NCBI GenBank assembly: GCA_002271215.1
Contig: CP018628.1
Span: 992,001 to 1,056,000 of the forward strand
Source: Lelliottia jeotgali
GTDB taxonomy: Bacteria; Pseudomonadota; Gammaproteobacteria; Enterobacterales; Enterobacteriaceae
Length of the DNA stretch: 64,000 nt
Direction of reading: 5' to 3'
Positions 19,234 to 29,791 of the stretch are shown here, in pieces. The notes below the pieces were generated by a model. It was not told the origin of the DNA and ran no database searches. It saw nothing but the letters and a program-made list of their open reading frames with translations. Every line of letters starts with the position of its first letter. The stretch's first letter is position 1. Position numbers and translations under genes: made by a program.

Positions 19234-19598
19234 TATAAGCCTCTCAAAATCTCGGTACGTTTTGTCTGATATTCTTTGGCGTTAATAAGTTTTTGAGATT
19301 TTAACTTATCCAGTTCTTCCAGTCGGCTCGTCACAGTTGCGCTAACAACGGGTGTCGGGGCAGGCGTGACCAATGATGCCGTTGCAGGCGTATTTTCCAT
19401 CCCGCCAACCGGCGTCATCTCAAGATTCACTTTGCATGTAATGATAAAGAAAATATCTTTGCAGCGTGCGGTCGCATTTGTATCCACGACGATATGGTCA
19501 GCACCAGGCTGTGGCGTCACCTGAATAGTTTTAGTGGTGGATACCGTTGCACATCCAGCCAGAGCAATCGGTAATAGAACAGGAAGTAAATAGCGCAT
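19233..19598 (-). CDS. lipoprotein with SHOCT-like C-terminus
   Basis: A 121-residue lipoprotein (lipobox IALAGC, Cys ~16) preceded by GAGGAT. The order is: Thr-rich linker, TNATARCKDIFFIITCKVNLE beta block with two cysteines, a Pro/Thr-rich stretch (about 70-90), and a C-terminal SHOCT-like helical hairpin (SRLEELDKLKSQKLINAKEY then KRTEIL). SHOCT tails are thought to mediate oligomer or membrane contacts. The downstream gene is a shortened paralog lacking the tail. Both stand where E. coli has araJ. Function is unknown. Confidence 0.75.
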   Translation of the reverse strand: MRYLLPVLLPIALAGCATVSTTKTIQVTPQPGADHIVVDTNATARCKDIFFIITCKVNLEMTPVGGMENTPATASLVTPAPTPVVSATVTSRLEELDKLKSQKLINAKEYQTKRTEILRGL

Positions 19599-19854
19599 AC
19601 GATCCTCAATAATGGTTGCTCACAATAAGTGGAATAATATCCAGAGGCCTGTGAAAGCCAGACAATAAGAAACAAGAAATCAACCACGAAGGAACGGTGG
19701 GTAATATGCGAGCAAGGAATGTCTTACAGGAGCGAATTAAGTCGCCATAGGTTAAATAATATTAAAAACGGCTTTTTGATCGTCGTCACATTTTTTGCGA
19801 TTTGTAATAATCAGACATAAATCTGGGGCTGGGATGCAGCCCCAATCTTTAACC
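19599..19854. other. intergenic region between lipoprotein pair and sbcC
   Basis: AT-rich, 256 bases. It should hold the promoter of the leftward lipoprotein pair and the 3' end of the sbcDC transcript. The inverted tctggggctgggatgcagccccaat (19821-19845) could be the sbcC terminator on the minus strand, its arms being ggggctg/cagcccc. No open frame of interest was seen. Confidence 0.5.
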
Positions 19855-22800
19855 TCACTCCACCGCAAACTCCCGGTCTAGCTTGCTATACCCCAGCCCG
19901 TTAATTTTCTTCACTTTAATTTGTACCGGAATGCGCTCTTTCATTGCTTCGACGTGGCTGATGACGCCAATGGTTTTTCCCGTCGCGTTAAGGGCATCCA
20001 GCGCGTCCAGCGCCGTATCAAGCGTTTCGCTGTCGAGTGTGCCAAACCCTTCATCGAGGAATAGCGAATCGATACGCGTTTTATGGCTTACCAGGTCAGA
20101 CAGCGCCAGCGCCAGCGCAAGACTCACCAGGAAGCTTTCACCACCGGAGAGCGTGCGTGTATCACGCACCGCATCGGCCTGCCAGGTATCGACCACTTCC
20201 AGCTCCAGCGCATCGCTGGCCTTGCGTTGCAACAGATAGCGTCCGTGCAGGCGGTTGAGCTGCTGATTTGCCAGCCACACCAGATTGTCGAGCGTCAGCC
20301 CCTGGGCAAATTTACGGAAACGATCGCCGGTACTGGAGCCGATGAGCGAATTCAGATATCCCCAGTCATCCGCCAGACGCGCGGCTTCTTCAATCTGCTG
20401 CATCAATCCTTGCTGATGAAGACGGTTATCGCTGTCCTGCTTGAGCTGCTGGCGGATTTCGCCCTGTCGGGTGGTGTTTTCGCGTAGCTGTTGGGCCAGA
20501 TTTTGCAGCTGTGCCTGTAGCGTCTGCGCATCGCTTTCCAGTCCTTCCGGGCGTAGTGCCTGGTGAGTTTGCATTCTTTGGCTGGCCTCTGTGGAGAGCG
20601 CTGTTGCCTGCTGGATCTGACTTTCCAGCGTTTGTTTCAGTTTTTCCAGATGCTGGAGCGTGTCGTTATCCAGCAGGGCGGCGAGGAAAGCCTCTCTGTC
20701 GACGAAGATGCTGGCTGTCAGTGCGGCGGAAAACTGCTTTTGCGACTCCAGCAACCGTTCGCTTTCCAGCCCTTCCTGCTGCTGTAAAGTGGCGAGCTGG
20801 CTTTGCAGAGAAACACACTGGTCGTGGATTTCGCGCCAGTTATCAGGAATAGCCGGTTCCATTTCTGCCGTGTCAGCTGCAGGAAGGGTGTCGAGCAGCG
20901 GCGTCAGGGCGTTTATTCGTTCCTGAATAGCCTGACTTTGTGTCTGTTTTTCCTGCCACTGGGCGGATTCGGTTTCACGTGCGGCCAGCCATGCCGCTTC
21001 TGCGCCTTCCTCAGGAACCGTCAGAGACAGCGCCAGCAGAGCCTTTTCCAGCGCCGTTCGGGCTGCCGCCTGCTGTTGCTGATACTGGCGATCCTGCTCT
21101 TCTTGTTCGTTAAGCTGGCTTTGCAGCGCCAGGCGCTGGCTCAACTGATACAGCTGGCGCTCATAATGTTCCTGTTCGCTCAACCAAGGGGCAATATCTT
21201 CCTGAATATTCAGGGTGATATTCAGGGCCGCACACACCTCCTGCCACTCTTTAGTGAGCGCTTGCTCTTCCTGAGACAGCGACTGGCTCTCTGCATTTTC
21301 TCTCTGGATCTGCTGAGTCAGGGCATTGACCTGGCCCACAATGAGCAGACCCTCGTCTTTCAGATCGGCGACCTCTTTTGCCAGCCGATCGCGACGCTGC
21401 TGGTTGGCGCTCAGCTCCAGCGCCTGATAATCCGTGACCGCCGGATGGGTGACAGAACCACACAGTGGACAAGGCAGCCCGGCCTGCAGCAGCGCGCGCT
21501 CCGCTTCCAGACTTTTGATTTTCTCTTCCTGCTTGCAGAGCGTTTCAATGTCCTGGTAGTGCTGCTTTTTTTCTTTGTATTGCTGGCGACGCTGCTCCAG
21601 CGTGGTATTGAGTGCGGCCTGATCGGCCTGCGCTTTTAATACGCTTTCGCTGTTCTGTTTAAGTCGCTTTTGTAGCGGCTGATAGCGGGCTTGCAGCGCA
21701 GTGAGACGCTGGCGTGTGGCACGAGTCTGCGATTGTTTCTCCATCGCTGCGCCGACATCTTCCGCCGTCAGCGTCAGCGAGCTCTCCGGCAAGCTTGCCT
21801 GCTTTTGACGTAATTCCGCGATACGAACAGCGAGCGCAGCGCGCTGGTTTTTATCACGATTCAACTGAGCAAAGTGCGCACGCCAGCCGGCGATCTCCTG
21901 GCCCCACTGGCGAAAACGATCGTGTTCTGCCAGCCATTGCATCAGGGCGTGATGTTCAGCCTGTAGCTGCTCGCGAGTGTGTAGTGCGGTATGACGAATG
22001 CGTGAGCGCAACGCGATTCGGGTGAGTAAGCGAGTGTTTACTTCTGTAATTTGCTGCCTGGTCTGCGCCAGACGCGTGGTCTGCTCCTGCTGGCGTTCCC
22101 AGAGGGGGCGGAGTAGCGCGGCAGGTTGTGCCAGCTGTAACTTTGCCAGCTCTGGCGCGGCCTGGTTCAGCGCCGTATGTGCCTGCTCCAGGGCTGCGGT
22201 TGCACGCTGCTGCTCGCGGAGCAGTTCGTCATGGCGCGTCAGCCACTGAAAATCCTGCGAACGGTATTGCTGTTCGCTGAGAAGGGTTTTCTCTTCGTCA
22301 GTAAGTACCTGCAAACCCTGTTGCAGCTGCTGTTGCTGCTCTTCGCTTAGAAGTACGACGCCTGCCGCCTGCGCTTCACGCATTTCCAGCTCGGTTCGCG
22401 CCGTTTTGTGCTTTTCAAACACCATTGCGGAGATTTGGCCGTAGATCTCCGTGCCAGTCAGCTCTTCTAAAAGCTCTGCACGCTCTTTGGGTTTCGCGTT
22501 CAGAAACGCCGCGAACTGCCCTTGCGACAGCAGCATCGAACGGGTAAACCGCCCATAGTCCAGCCCGGTCAGCGAGGCGGTGAGATCGAGTTTATCTTTT
22601 ACCTTATCGGCGAGAATTTTGCCGTCTTTGCACTGGGCCAGTTCCACACGCGGTGCCTGTAAGTTCCCGTCCGGCTGGTTGCGGGCGCGATTCTGGCTCC
22701 AGAATGCGCGATAGGCCACGCCTTTCACTTCGAACTCCACTTCGGCGAGACACTCCGCCGTGTCGCGGGTCATCAGATCGTTTTGCGACTGCGAGACCGT

Positions 22801-22986
22801 GTTCAGGCGCGGCGTCTCGTGATAAAGCGCCAGGCAGATGGCATCGAGCAGGGTGGTTTTTCCCGCACCGGTCGCACCGGTAATGGCGAACAGCCCGTTG
22901 CTGGCAAACGGCTCGGCGGTGAAGTCGATTTTCCATTCACCCTTGAGGGAGTTGAGGTTTTTCAGACGCAGGCTGAGAATTTTCAT
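19855..22986 (-). CDS. sbcC: SbcC, exonuclease SMC-like ATPase subunit
   Basis: A 1043-residue Rad50-type ATPase (E. coli about 1048) that with SbcD cleaves DNA hairpins and trims double-strand ends. Walker A is [17 protein letters not shown] (~35-50). Two long Gln-rich coiled coils flank the zinc hook CPLCGS near the centre (about residue 500). The C-terminal part has the ABC signature [20 protein letters not shown] and Walker [13 protein letters not shown]. Its ATG overlaps the sbcD stop by 4 bases (ATGA), showing coupling. Confidence 0.95.
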   Translation of the reverse strand: MKILSLRLKNLNSLKGEWKIDFTAEPFASNGLFAITGATGAGKTTLLDAICLALYHETPRLNTVSQSQNDLMTRDTAECLAEVEFEVKGVAYRAFWSQNRARNQPDGNLQAPRVELAQCKDGKILADKVKDKLDLTASLTGLDYGRFTRSMLLSQGQFAAFLNAKPKERAELLEELTGTEIYGQISAMVFEKHKTARTELEMREAQAAGVVLLSEEQQQQLQQGLQVLTDEEKTLLSEQQYRSQDFQWLTRHDELLREQQRATAALEQAHTALNQAAPELAKLQLAQPAALLRPLWERQQEQTTRLAQTRQQITEVNTRLLTRIALRSRIRHTALHTREQLQAEHHALMQWLAEHDRFRQWGQEIAGWRAHFAQLNRDKNQRAALAVRIAELRQKQASLPESSLTLTAEDVGAAMEKQSQTRATRQRLTALQARYQPLQKRLKQNSESVLKAQADQAALNTTLEQRRQQYKEKKQHYQDIETLCKQEEKIKSLEAERALLQAGLPCPLCGSVTHPAVTDYQALELSANQQRRDRLAKEVADLKDEGLLIVGQVNALTQQIQRENAESQSLSQEEQALTKEWQEVCAALNITLNIQEDIAPWLSEQEHYERQLYQLSQRLALQSQLNEQEEQDRQYQQQQAAARTALEKALLALSLTVPEEGAEAAWLAARETESAQWQEKQTQSQAIQERINALTPLLDTLPAADTAEMEPAIPDNWREIHDQCVSLQSQLATLQQQEGLESERLLESQKQFSAALTASIFVDREAFLAALLDNDTLQHLEKLKQTLESQIQQATALSTEASQRMQTHQALRPEGLESDAQTLQAQLQNLAQQLRENTTRQGEIRQQLKQDSDNRLHQQGLMQQIEEAARLADDWGYLNSLIGSSTGDRFRKFAQGLTLDNLVWLANQQLNRLHGRYLLQRKASDALELEVVDTWQADAVRDTRTLSGGESFLVSLALALALSDLVSHKTRIDSLFLDEGFGTLDSETLDTALDALDALNATGKTIGVISHVEAMKERIPVQIKVKKINGLGYSKLDREFAVE

Positions 22987-24188
22987 GCGTTATTTTCCTC
23001 GTCATGCAGCGCGTGCAGGGTATGGGTGAACAGTTCATTGAGGCGTTTGCGCTGCGCATCATCAATATCTTCCTGTGCCAGGCGACGTTCGAACACCTCC
23101 TCGACTTTTAACTCGCTGAGTGTTTCGCGCTGGGCGCTTAACAGAATTTTCTCGCGCTGTTCGCGGCTGCGGCGCACCAGCAACACTTCTACGGGCAGGT
23201 CTTCGGTCAGTGTCTGGATTTTGCGCTGCATGTCATGCAGATATTCATCGGTGCTGATTTCGATATCCAGCCACACGGGCGGGGACTGCTCTACGCCGCG
23301 CCACTGCTCAAGCTGCGCGGCGATGGCGTTCAAATCGCCCTTAAGCATCGCCAGCGGTTGCGTGACTGGAACGACCAGAGTCTCGACGGCGCTCAGTTTG
23401 CCGTCGCTAAAGCTCACCAGATGGACGCTTTTGCCTTTTCCGGTTTCATCAAAGCTGAGGGAGATCGGCGAGCCGCAGTAGCGAATGTGCTCGCAGCCGC
23501 CAATCACCTGTGCGCGGTGAATATGTCCAAGAGCGATGTAATCGGCAGGGGGGAAATTTTGCGCCGGGAAGGCGTCCAGCGTACCGATGTAAATCTCGCG
23601 CACCGCGTCACTTTTGCTGGCGCCGACGGTGGTCAGATGCCCGGTAGCGATGACGGGCAGCGCCGCGTCGCCGCGCAGCGCGCAGGCATCCACGTATTGT
23701 TGCTGATAATAATCGGTGATCGCCTGTAACAGATGCTGCTGTTTTTCGCCGCCGGACAGCCCGGCCTGGCTCTGGACAATATCGCGCGGGCGCAAAAAAG
23801 GAATAGGGCAAAGCACGGCGCCCGGGGTGCCATCGCGTTTTTTCAGGATTTGTGGGGCATGTCCTGCGTTAGCCACTACAGTGGTATTCAGAAACGCGAG
23901 AATGTCGCGGGATTCGTTGAGCGTGGCGACGGAATCGTGGTTGCCCGCGACGATCACCAGATGGCAGCCCGTCTGCTGCAAATTCACCACGAAGCGGTTG
24001 TAGAGTTCTCGCGCATAGCTCGGCGGCTGCCCGGTGTCAAAAATGTCTCCGGCGACGATGATGGCGTCCACCTCCTGCGACTGCGCTGTCTCCAGCAGCC
24101 AGTTCAGGAAAGCCTCATGTTCGGCGGCACGACTTTTACTGTAAAAATTTTGACCCAGATGCCAGTCCGAGGTGTGAAGTATGCGCAT
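22983..24188 (-). CDS. sbcD: SbcD, nuclease subunit
   Basis: A 401-residue Mre11-type Mn-dependent nuclease, partner of SbcC. The start ATG 24188 gives [16 protein letters not shown] as in E. coli; the 15 in-frame codons before it have no homology. Phosphoesterase motifs are in order: [29 protein letters not shown] and ALGHIHR. The last ~80 residues are the SbcC-binding and capping part. It is first in the sbcDC operon, divergent from phoB with 258 bases between. Confidence 0.95.
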   Translation of the reverse strand: MRILHTSDWHLGQNFYSKSRAAEHEAFLNWLLETAQSQEVDAIIVAGDIFDTGQPPSYARELYNRFVVNLQQTGCHLVIVAGNHDSVATLNESRDILAFLNTTVVANAGHAPQILKKRDGTPGAVLCPIPFLRPRDIVQSQAGLSGGEKQQHLLQAITDYYQQQYVDACALRGDAALPVIATGHLTTVGASKSDAVREIYIGTLDAFPAQNFPPADYIALGHIHRAQVIGGCEHIRYCGSPISLSFDETGKGKSVHLVSFSDGKLSAVETLVVPVTQPLAMLKGDLNAIAAQLEQWRGVEQSPPVWLDIEISTDEYLHDMQRKIQTLTEDLPVEVLLVRRSREQREKILLSAQRETLSELKVEEVFERRLAQEDIDDAQRKRLNELFTHTLHALHDEENNA

Positions 24189-24368
24189 AACAGTTCCGTG
24201 GCAAAAAAGAGTGAACGGGATTATACACTTCATCCTTCAGGCTGCCTCTGCGTTGGCTACATCTGCTCACCTTGATGCAACTTGAATGATTTTGTGTATC
24301 TAAGGTTCCTGTGGCTGGAAAATAACCGCTGTAATAAAACAACGGTTTGCCATTCATAGTGGAAATGT

Positions 24369-24402
24369 TTTTCATAAATCTGTCACAAATCTGACGCATA
24401 AT
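24369..24402 (+). promoter_or_regulatory. phoB promoter with Pho box
   Basis: ttttcataaatctgtcac (24369-24386) is nearly identical to the E. coli phoB Pho box; the next 7-mer, aaatctgac, extends the tandem. A CATAAT -10 is at 24397-24402. This makes phoBR autoregulated. Confidence 0.88.
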
Positions 24403-24446
24403 GGCGCCGCATTCCAAACTAATACATTAATAAGACAGGGCAAAGT

Positions 24447-25136
24447 ATGGCGAGACGTATTCTGGTCGTAGAAGATGAAGCTCCGATTCGCGAAATGGTG
24501 TGCTTCGTGCTCGAACAAAATGGCTTCCAGCCGGTTGAGGCGGAAGATTATGACAGCGCGGTGAATCAACTGAACGAACCCTGGCCCGATTTGATTCTGC
24601 TTGACTGGATGTTGCCCGGCGGTTCTGGCCTGCAATTTATCAAGCACATTAAACGCGAAGCGATGACCCGCGATATCCCGGTGGTCATGCTGACAGCGCG
24701 CGGTGAAGAAGAGGATCGCGTGCGCGGTCTGGAAACTGGCGCGGATGATTACATCACCAAGCCGTTCTCACCGAAAGAGCTGGTGGCACGTATTAAAGCC
24801 GTGATGCGCCGTATTTCACCGATGGCGGTGGAAGAGGTGATCGAAATGCAGGGCTTGAGCCTCGACCCAACCTCACATCGTGTCATGACCGGCGAAAACC
24901 CGCTGGACATGGGCCCGACAGAATTCAAACTTTTGCACTTCTTCATGACTCATCCGGAACGCGTTTACAGCCGCGAACAGTTGCTGAATAACGTCTGGGG
25001 GACTAACGTCTATGTCGAAGACAGAACGGTAGATGTGCATATTCGCCGCTTGCGTAAAGCGCTGGAACACAGCGGCCACGATCGTATGGTGCAGACGGTC
25101 CGCGGTACGGGTTATCGTTTTTCGACCCGTTTCTGA
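24447..25136 (+). CDS. phoB: PhoB, phosphate response regulator
   Basis: A 229-residue OmpR-type response regulator. The receiver domain (1-~120) has acidic pocket E9/D10, phospho-acceptor D53 in [11 protein letters not shown], the conserved TA in MLTARGEE, and Lys in YITKPFS. The C-terminal winged helix (about 130-229) has the recognition helix in [18 protein letters not shown]. When phosphorylated by PhoR it binds Pho boxes; two are visible in this window, before phoA and before phoB itself. Confidence 0.97.
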   Translation: MARRILVVEDEAPIREMVCFVLEQNGFQPVEAEDYDSAVNQLNEPWPDLILLDWMLPGGSGLQFIKHIKREAMTRDIPVVMLTARGEEEDRVRGLETGADDYITKPFSPKELVARIKAVMRRISPMAVEEVIEMQGLSLDPTSHRVMTGENPLDMGPTEFKLLHFFMTHPERVYSREQLLNNVWGTNVYVEDRTVDVHIRRLRKALEHSGHDRMVQTVRGTGYRFSTRF

Positions 25137-25157
25137 ACAATGACAGGAGTGTGACGC

Positions 25158-26453
25158 GTGCTGGAACGTCTGTCATGGAAAAGGCTCGTTTTTGAACTGA
25201 TCTTATGCTGTATCCCCGCCGCCATTTTGGGGGCGATTTTTGGTCATCTGCCGTGGTTTTTACTGGCGGCAGTGACCGGGCTATTGGTCTGGCATTTTTG
25301 GAATTTACTGCGTCTTTCCTGGTGGCTGTGGGTCGATCGCAGCATGACGCCACCGCCGGGAAGCGGCAGCTGGGAACCGCTGTTGTACGGCCTGCACCAG
25401 ATGCAAATGCGTAATAAAAAGCGCCGTCGCGAGCTGGGAAGCCTGATCAAACGCTTTCGCAGCGGGGCGGAGTCGCTGCCAGATGCCGTCATTCTGACCA
25501 CCGAAGAAGGGACCATTTTTTGGTGTAACGGCCTGGCGCAACAGCTGCTCGGACTGCGCTGGCCGGACGATAACGGCCAAAACATCCTGAACCTCCTGCG
25601 TTACCCCGAATTCACCCATTACCTGAAAAAACGCGACTTTACGCGCCCGCACAATCTGGTGCTGAACAATGGCCGACATCTTGAGATCCGCGTGATGCCC
25701 TATAGCGATCAGCAGTGGTTGATGGTGGCGCGCGATGTGACCCAGATGCACCAGCTTGAAGGCGCGCGGCGGAACTTCTTCGCCAACGTCAGCCATGAGC
25801 TGCGCACGCCGCTGACGGTGCTGCAAGGCTATCTCGAGATGATGCAGGAGCAGACGCTCGAGGGTGCGCCGCGCGAGAAAGCGCTGCACACCATGCGCGA
25901 ACAGACCCATCGTATGGAAGGGCTGGTGAAACAGCTGCTAACGCTGTCGAAAATTGAAGCTGCGCCGACGCTGGCGTTGAATGAAACGATCGACGTGCCG
26001 ATGATGCTGCGAGTGGTGGAACGTGAAGCGCAGACGCTGAGCCATAAAAAACATCAGTTTACCTTTGAACTGGATAACAGTCTGAAGGTGCTCGGCAGTG
26101 AAGACCAGCTGCGCAGTGCGATATCAAACCTGGTGTATAACGCGGTGAACCATACACCGGAGGGCACACATATTGTGGTGCGCTGGCAGCATGTCCCGAC
26201 GGGCGCGGAGTTCAGCGTGGAAGATGATGGGCCGGGGATTGGTCCGGAGCATATTCCGCGTTTGACCGAGCGGTTTTATCGCGTGGATAAAGCACGCTCG
26301 CGGCAAACGGGTGGCAGCGGTCTTGGGCTGGCGATTGTGAAACATGCGGTGAATCATCACGACAGCCGCCTCGATATTCAGAGCACGCCGGGCAAAGGCA
26401 CGCGGTTTAGTTTTGTTATCCCGGAACGTTTGATTGCCAAAAAAACTGCCTGA
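25158..26453 (+). CDS. phoR: PhoR, phosphate sensor kinase
   Basis: A 431-residue inner-membrane histidine kinase. It starts at GTG 25158 (AGGAG 8 bases upstream), 21 bases after phoB. Two adjacent membrane segments (about 10-29 and 34-55) with almost no periplasmic loop are followed by a basic region, a PAS domain (about 95-195), the H-box [13 protein letters not shown], and N/G boxes [23 protein letters not shown] and [10 protein letters not shown]. It senses phosphate through PstSCAB/PhoU and does not bind phosphate directly. Confidence 0.96.
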   Translation: MLERLSWKRLVFELILCCIPAAILGAIFGHLPWFLLAAVTGLLVWHFWNLLRLSWWLWVDRSMTPPPGSGSWEPLLYGLHQMQMRNKKRRRELGSLIKRFRSGAESLPDAVILTTEEGTIFWCNGLAQQLLGLRWPDDNGQNILNLLRYPEFTHYLKKRDFTRPHNLVLNNGRHLEIRVMPYSDQQWLMVARDVTQMHQLEGARRNFFANVSHELRTPLTVLQGYLEMMQEQTLEGAPREKALHTMREQTHRMEGLVKQLLTLSKIEAAPTLALNETIDVPMMLRVVEREAQTLSHKKHQFTFELDNSLKVLGSEDQLRSAISNLVYNAVNHTPEGTHIVVRWQHVPTGAEFSVEDDGPGIGPEHIPRLTERFYRVDKARSRQTGGSGLGLAIVKHAVNHHDSRLDIQSTPGKGTRFSFVIPERLIAKKTA

Positions 26454-26479
26454 TTGCGCGTGTGTCAGCCTTCCTTTCC

Positions 26480-26503
26480 ACAGGCCAGCGTTTGCTGGCC
26501 TGT
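26480..26503 (+). terminator. hairpin after phoR
   Basis: Arms caggccagc/gctggcctg with loop gttt, followed by tttgcttt. Probable terminator of phoBR. Confidence 0.7.
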
Positions 26504-26862
26504 TTGCTTTGCAGTCAAGCGAAACGCGAATGAATATTATACGGTTGTTGCTTTTTTGTTCGCATGATTAGCCATGAGTTTTTCTTAACCTTAGCGGATT
26601 ATTCTGGTCTGTATTTTCATGCTGGCATATTGTTCTGGTTTTCAGATCCCTCCTTGCCTTTAAACGTTATAAGCGTTTAAATTGCGCCCCATATACTGTC
26701 ATACCGACTGTATTTGCGTGGTAAATCGAAAAACTATTCTTCGCCACGGCATGACGGGAGCATATCCCGCTGAAATTGAGTCAATTTTCCGCTGTATCAT
26801 CCCATTTGGGATGGCGAAAATCTCAACGTTTTCAACACCACATCCACAGGCAGTAAGGTTCT
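26504..26862 (+). promoter_or_regulatory. brnQ upstream region
   Basis: About 360 AT-rich bases without a credible gene. tagcggattattctg (26592-26606) agrees with 13 of 15 positions of the Lrp consensus as I recall it. An inverted repeat tttaaacg-N7-cgtttaaa lies at 26659-26681. No Leu/Ile/Val-rich leader peptide was found, so attenuation of the ilv type is not supported. Confidence 0.4.
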
Positions 26863-28182
26863 ATGACCCATCATTTAAAATCGCGTGACATCATCGCGCT
26901 GGGCTTTATGACTTTTGCGCTGTTCGTCGGCGCAGGTAACATCATTTTTCCTCCTATGGTTGGCTTACAGGCGGGTGAACACGTCTGGACGGCAGCTATT
27001 GGCTTCCTGATTACTGCGGTCGGTCTACCGGTTCTGACCGTCGTGGCGCTGGCGAAAGTCGGTGGCGGCGTCGATAGTCTCAGCACCCCGATCGGTAAAG
27101 TGGCGGGTATTCTGCTGGCGACGGTCTGCTATCTGGCGGTCGGCCCGCTGTTTGCGACCCCGCGTACTGCAACCGTCTCTTTTGAAGTCGGGATTGCTCC
27201 GCTGACCGGCGACGGCGCGCTGCCGCTGCTGATTTATAGCCTGGTTTATTTCGCGCTGGTGATTCTGGTCTCCCTCTATCCGGGCAAACTGCTGGATACC
27301 GTGGGCAACTTCCTGGCACCGATGAAAATTCTGGCGCTGATCGTGCTGGCCGTGGCGGCCATCATGTGGCCGGCGGGTCCTATCAGCGAATCGCTGGACG
27401 CCTACAAAACGGCGGCATTCTCCAACGGTTTCGTGAATGGCTATCTGACTATGGACACTATGGGCGCGATGGTCTTTGGTATCGTCATCGTTAACGCCGC
27501 GCGTTCTCGCGGTGTGACCGAAGCGCGCCTGCTGACCCGCTACACCATCTGGGCTGGCCTGATGGCCGGTGTCGGACTGACGCTGCTGTATCTGGCGCTG
27601 TTCCGCCTGGGTTCTGATAGCGCGACGCTGGTCGACCAAAACGCGAACGGTGCGGCCATTCTGCATGCTTACGTTCAGCACACCTTCGGCGGTGCGGGTA
27701 GCTTCCTGCTGGCGGTACTGATTTTCCTGGCCTGTCTGGTGACCGCGGTTGGCCTGACCTGCGCCTGTGCTGAGTTCTTCGCTCAGTATGTTCCGCTGTC
27801 CTACCGCACGCTGGTGTTCATCCTCGGCGGCTTCTCGATGGCGGTCTCTAACCTCGGTCTGAGCCACCTGATTCAGGTCTCTATCCCGGTGCTGACCGCG
27901 ATTTATCCGCCGTGTATTGTGCTGGTGGTGCTGAGCTTTACCCGTCCGTGGTGGAATAATTCCTCGCGAATTATTGCCCCAACGATGTTTATCAGCCTGC
28001 TTTTTGGTATCCTTGACGGGATTAAAGCATCCGCCTTCAGTGGGATCCTGCCTGACTGGACACAGCGTCTGCCGCTGTCAGAGCAAGGCCTGGCCTGGTT
28101 AATGCCAACCGTTGTTGCGATGGTTCTGGCGATTATCTGGGACCGTGCAGCAGGGCGTCAGGTCACTTCCAGCGCGCATTAA
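26863..28182 (+). CDS. brnQ: BrnQ, branched-chain amino acid:cation symporter
   Basis: A 439-residue LIVCS-family transporter with 12 hydrophobic segments, importing leucine, isoleucine and valine with a cation. Family hallmarks are [20 protein letters not shown] at the N-terminus and [20 protein letters not shown] in the first third. TAAGG lies 4 bases before the ATG. Followed by a terminator and proY. Confidence 0.95.
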   Translation: MTHHLKSRDIIALGFMTFALFVGAGNIIFPPMVGLQAGEHVWTAAIGFLITAVGLPVLTVVALAKVGGGVDSLSTPIGKVAGILLATVCYLAVGPLFATPRTATVSFEVGIAPLTGDGALPLLIYSLVYFALVILVSLYPGKLLDTVGNFLAPMKILALIVLAVAAIMWPAGPISESLDAYKTAAFSNGFVNGYLTMDTMGAMVFGIVIVNAARSRGVTEARLLTRYTIWAGLMAGVGLTLLYLALFRLGSDSATLVDQNANGAAILHAYVQHTFGGAGSFLLAVLIFLACLVTAVGLTCACAEFFAQYVPLSYRTLVFILGGFSMAVSNLGLSHLIQVSIPVLTAIYPPCIVLVVLSFTRPWWNNSSRIIAPTMFISLLFGILDGIKASAFSGILPDWTQRLPLSEQGLAWLMPTVVAMVLAIIWDRAAGRQVTSSAH

Positions 28183-28199
28183 TCAACGACAAATTGTTT

Positions 28200-28231
28200 A
28201 ACCACGGGGCTTATGGCCCCGTGGTTTTTTG
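28200..28231 (+). terminator. terminator between brnQ and proY
   Basis: Ten-base stem accacggggc/gccccgtggt with a ttatg loop, then TTTTTT. Confidence 0.88.
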
Positions 28232-28260
28232 TTTTTTTCGAGTTGAATGGCAAGATTTAA

Positions 28261-29634
28261 ATGGAAAGCACGAACAAACTGAAACGTGGGCTAAGCACCC
28301 GCCACATTCGCTTTATGGCGCTTGGCTCGGCAATCGGGACAGGCCTTTTTTATGGCTCGGCAGATGCCATTAAAATGGCCGGACCCAGCGTCCTGCTGGC
28401 CTACATCATCGGCGGCGTCGCGGCCTATATCATCATGCGCGCGCTGGGCGAAATGTCGGTACACAATCCGTCAGCCAGCTCTTTCTCGCGCTATGCTCAG
28501 GAAAACCTTGGCCCGCTGGCGGGCTACATCACTGGCTGGACCTACTGCTTTGAAATCCTGATCGTGGCGATAGCCGACGTGACGGCGTTTGGCATCTACA
28601 TGGGCGTCTGGTTCCCGCTGGTGCCGCACTGGATATGGGTGCTGAGCGTGGTGCTGATCATCTGCGCCGTCAACCTGATGAGCGTCAAGGTGTTCGGTGA
28701 ACTGGAGTTCTGGTTCTCCTTCTTCAAAGTCGCAACCATCATCATCATGATTGTGGCCGGTTTTGGCATCATCATCTGGGGGATTGGCAACGGCGGGCAA
28801 CCGACCGGGATCCATAACCTGTGGAGCAACGGTGGGTTCTTCAGTAATGGCTGGCTCGGGATGGTAATGTCGCTGCAGATGGTAATGTTTGCCTACGGCG
28901 GAATCGAAATCATCGGCATCACGGCGGGTGAAGCGAAAGACCCGGAGAAATCCATTCCGCGCGCCATCAACTCCGTACCGATGCGTATTCTGGTGTTCTA
29001 TGTGGGCACCCTGTTTGTGATTATGTCCATCTATCCGTGGAACCAGGTGGGGACCAGCGGCAGCCCGTTCGTGCTGACTTTCCAGCATCTGGGCATTGCC
29101 TTTGCTGCCAGTATCCTCAACTTTGTGGTGTTGACCGCCTCGTTCTCCGCCATTAACAGCGATGTGTTCGGCGTGGGCCGTATGCTGCACGGCATGGTAG
29201 AGCAGGGCAACGCGCCGAAAGTGTTCGCCAAAACCTCGCGTCGCGGCACGCCGTGGGTGACGGTGATGGTGATGACTGTCGCGCTGCTGCTCTCGGTGTA
29301 TCTGAACTACATCATGCCGGAAAACGTCTTCCTGGTGATTGCGTCACTGGCGACTTTTGCGACCGTCTGGGTGTGGATCATGATTCTGGTGTCGCAGATT
29401 GCGTTCCGTCGTCGTTTGCCGCCGGAAGAGGTGAAAGCGCTGAAGTTTAAAGTGCCGGGCGGTGTCCCGACCACGGTCGTCGGCCTGATCTTCCTGGTCT
29501 TTATTATCGGTCTGATTGGCTATCATCCAGACACGCGCATCTCCCTGTACGTGGGCTTTGCGTGGATCGTCCTGTTGCTGATTGGCTGGGCGTTTAAGCG
29601 CCGCCGCGAGCGTCGGCTGGCTGAAGCGCAGTAA
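28261..29634 (+). CDS. proY: ProY, APC-family amino acid permease
   Basis: A 457-residue, 12-helix amino acid transporter of the APC superfamily, very similar to E. coli ProY. Conserved family segments are [15 protein letters not shown] in helix 1, [15 protein letters not shown] in helix 2, and [18 protein letters not shown] after helix 6. E. coli proY is cryptic for proline transport unless activated, and newer work points to histidine; the substrate is thus open. No good Shine-Dalgarno sequence precedes the ATG and the leader after the brnQ terminator is only ~30 bases. Confidence 0.93.
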   Translation: MESTNKLKRGLSTRHIRFMALGSAIGTGLFYGSADAIKMAGPSVLLAYIIGGVAAYIIMRALGEMSVHNPSASSFSRYAQENLGPLAGYITGWTYCFEILIVAIADVTAFGIYMGVWFPLVPHWIWVLSVVLIICAVNLMSVKVFGELEFWFSFFKVATIIIMIVAGFGIIIWGIGNGGQPTGIHNLWSNGGFFSNGWLGMVMSLQMVMFAYGGIEIIGITAGEAKDPEKSIPRAINSVPMRILVFYVGTLFVIMSIYPWNQVGTSGSPFVLTFQHLGIAFAASILNFVVLTASFSAINSDVFGVGRMLHGMVEQGNAPKVFAKTSRRGTPWVTVMVMTVALLLSVYLNYIMPENVFLVIASLATFATVWVWIMILVSQIAFRRRLPPEEVKALKFKVPGGVPTTVVGLIFLVFIIGLIGYHPDTRISLYVGFAWIVLLLIGWAFKRRRERRLAEAQ

Positions 29635-29639
29635 TCCCT

Positions 29640-29680
29640 TCTTTTCCCTCTCCCTGTGGGAGAGGGTGAGGGCATCGGGC
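29640..29680. repeat. CCCTCTCCC palindromic repeat, copy A
   Basis: ccctctccc-tgt-gggagaggg followed by tgagggcatc. The same unit recurs at 35013-35053 and 49056-49100. Confidence 0.8.
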
Positions 29681-29703
29681 TGCACCGATCCCTCCTCCCT
29701 CCA

Positions 29704-29713
29704 CCTCATCCCC
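29704..29713 (-). promoter_or_regulatory. MalT box upstream of malZ
   Basis: On the minus strand the sequence reads GGGGATGAGG, an exact match to the MalT box consensus GGGGA(T/G)GAGG. It lies 79 bases before the malZ ATG. Confidence 0.65.
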
Positions 29714-29791
29714 CAATAAACCTTTTCATGATGAGTTATCCTCCACTACGCTGTGGCAAGGTGGCCTCAATTTCATCAAAGGGGATTCGTG

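Noticed and set aside
20803..21639. Open frame antisense to sbcC coiled coil
   Set aside because: Phe/Leu/Gln-rich translation caused by the CAG-rich coiled-coil codons; nothing protein-like.
26682..26888. Small open frame running into brnQ
   Set aside because: No ribosome site, cysteine-rich random composition, overlaps the brnQ start in another frame.
27025..27867. Open frame antisense to brnQ
   Set aside because: Gln/Arg/His-rich low-complexity shadow of a membrane protein gene.
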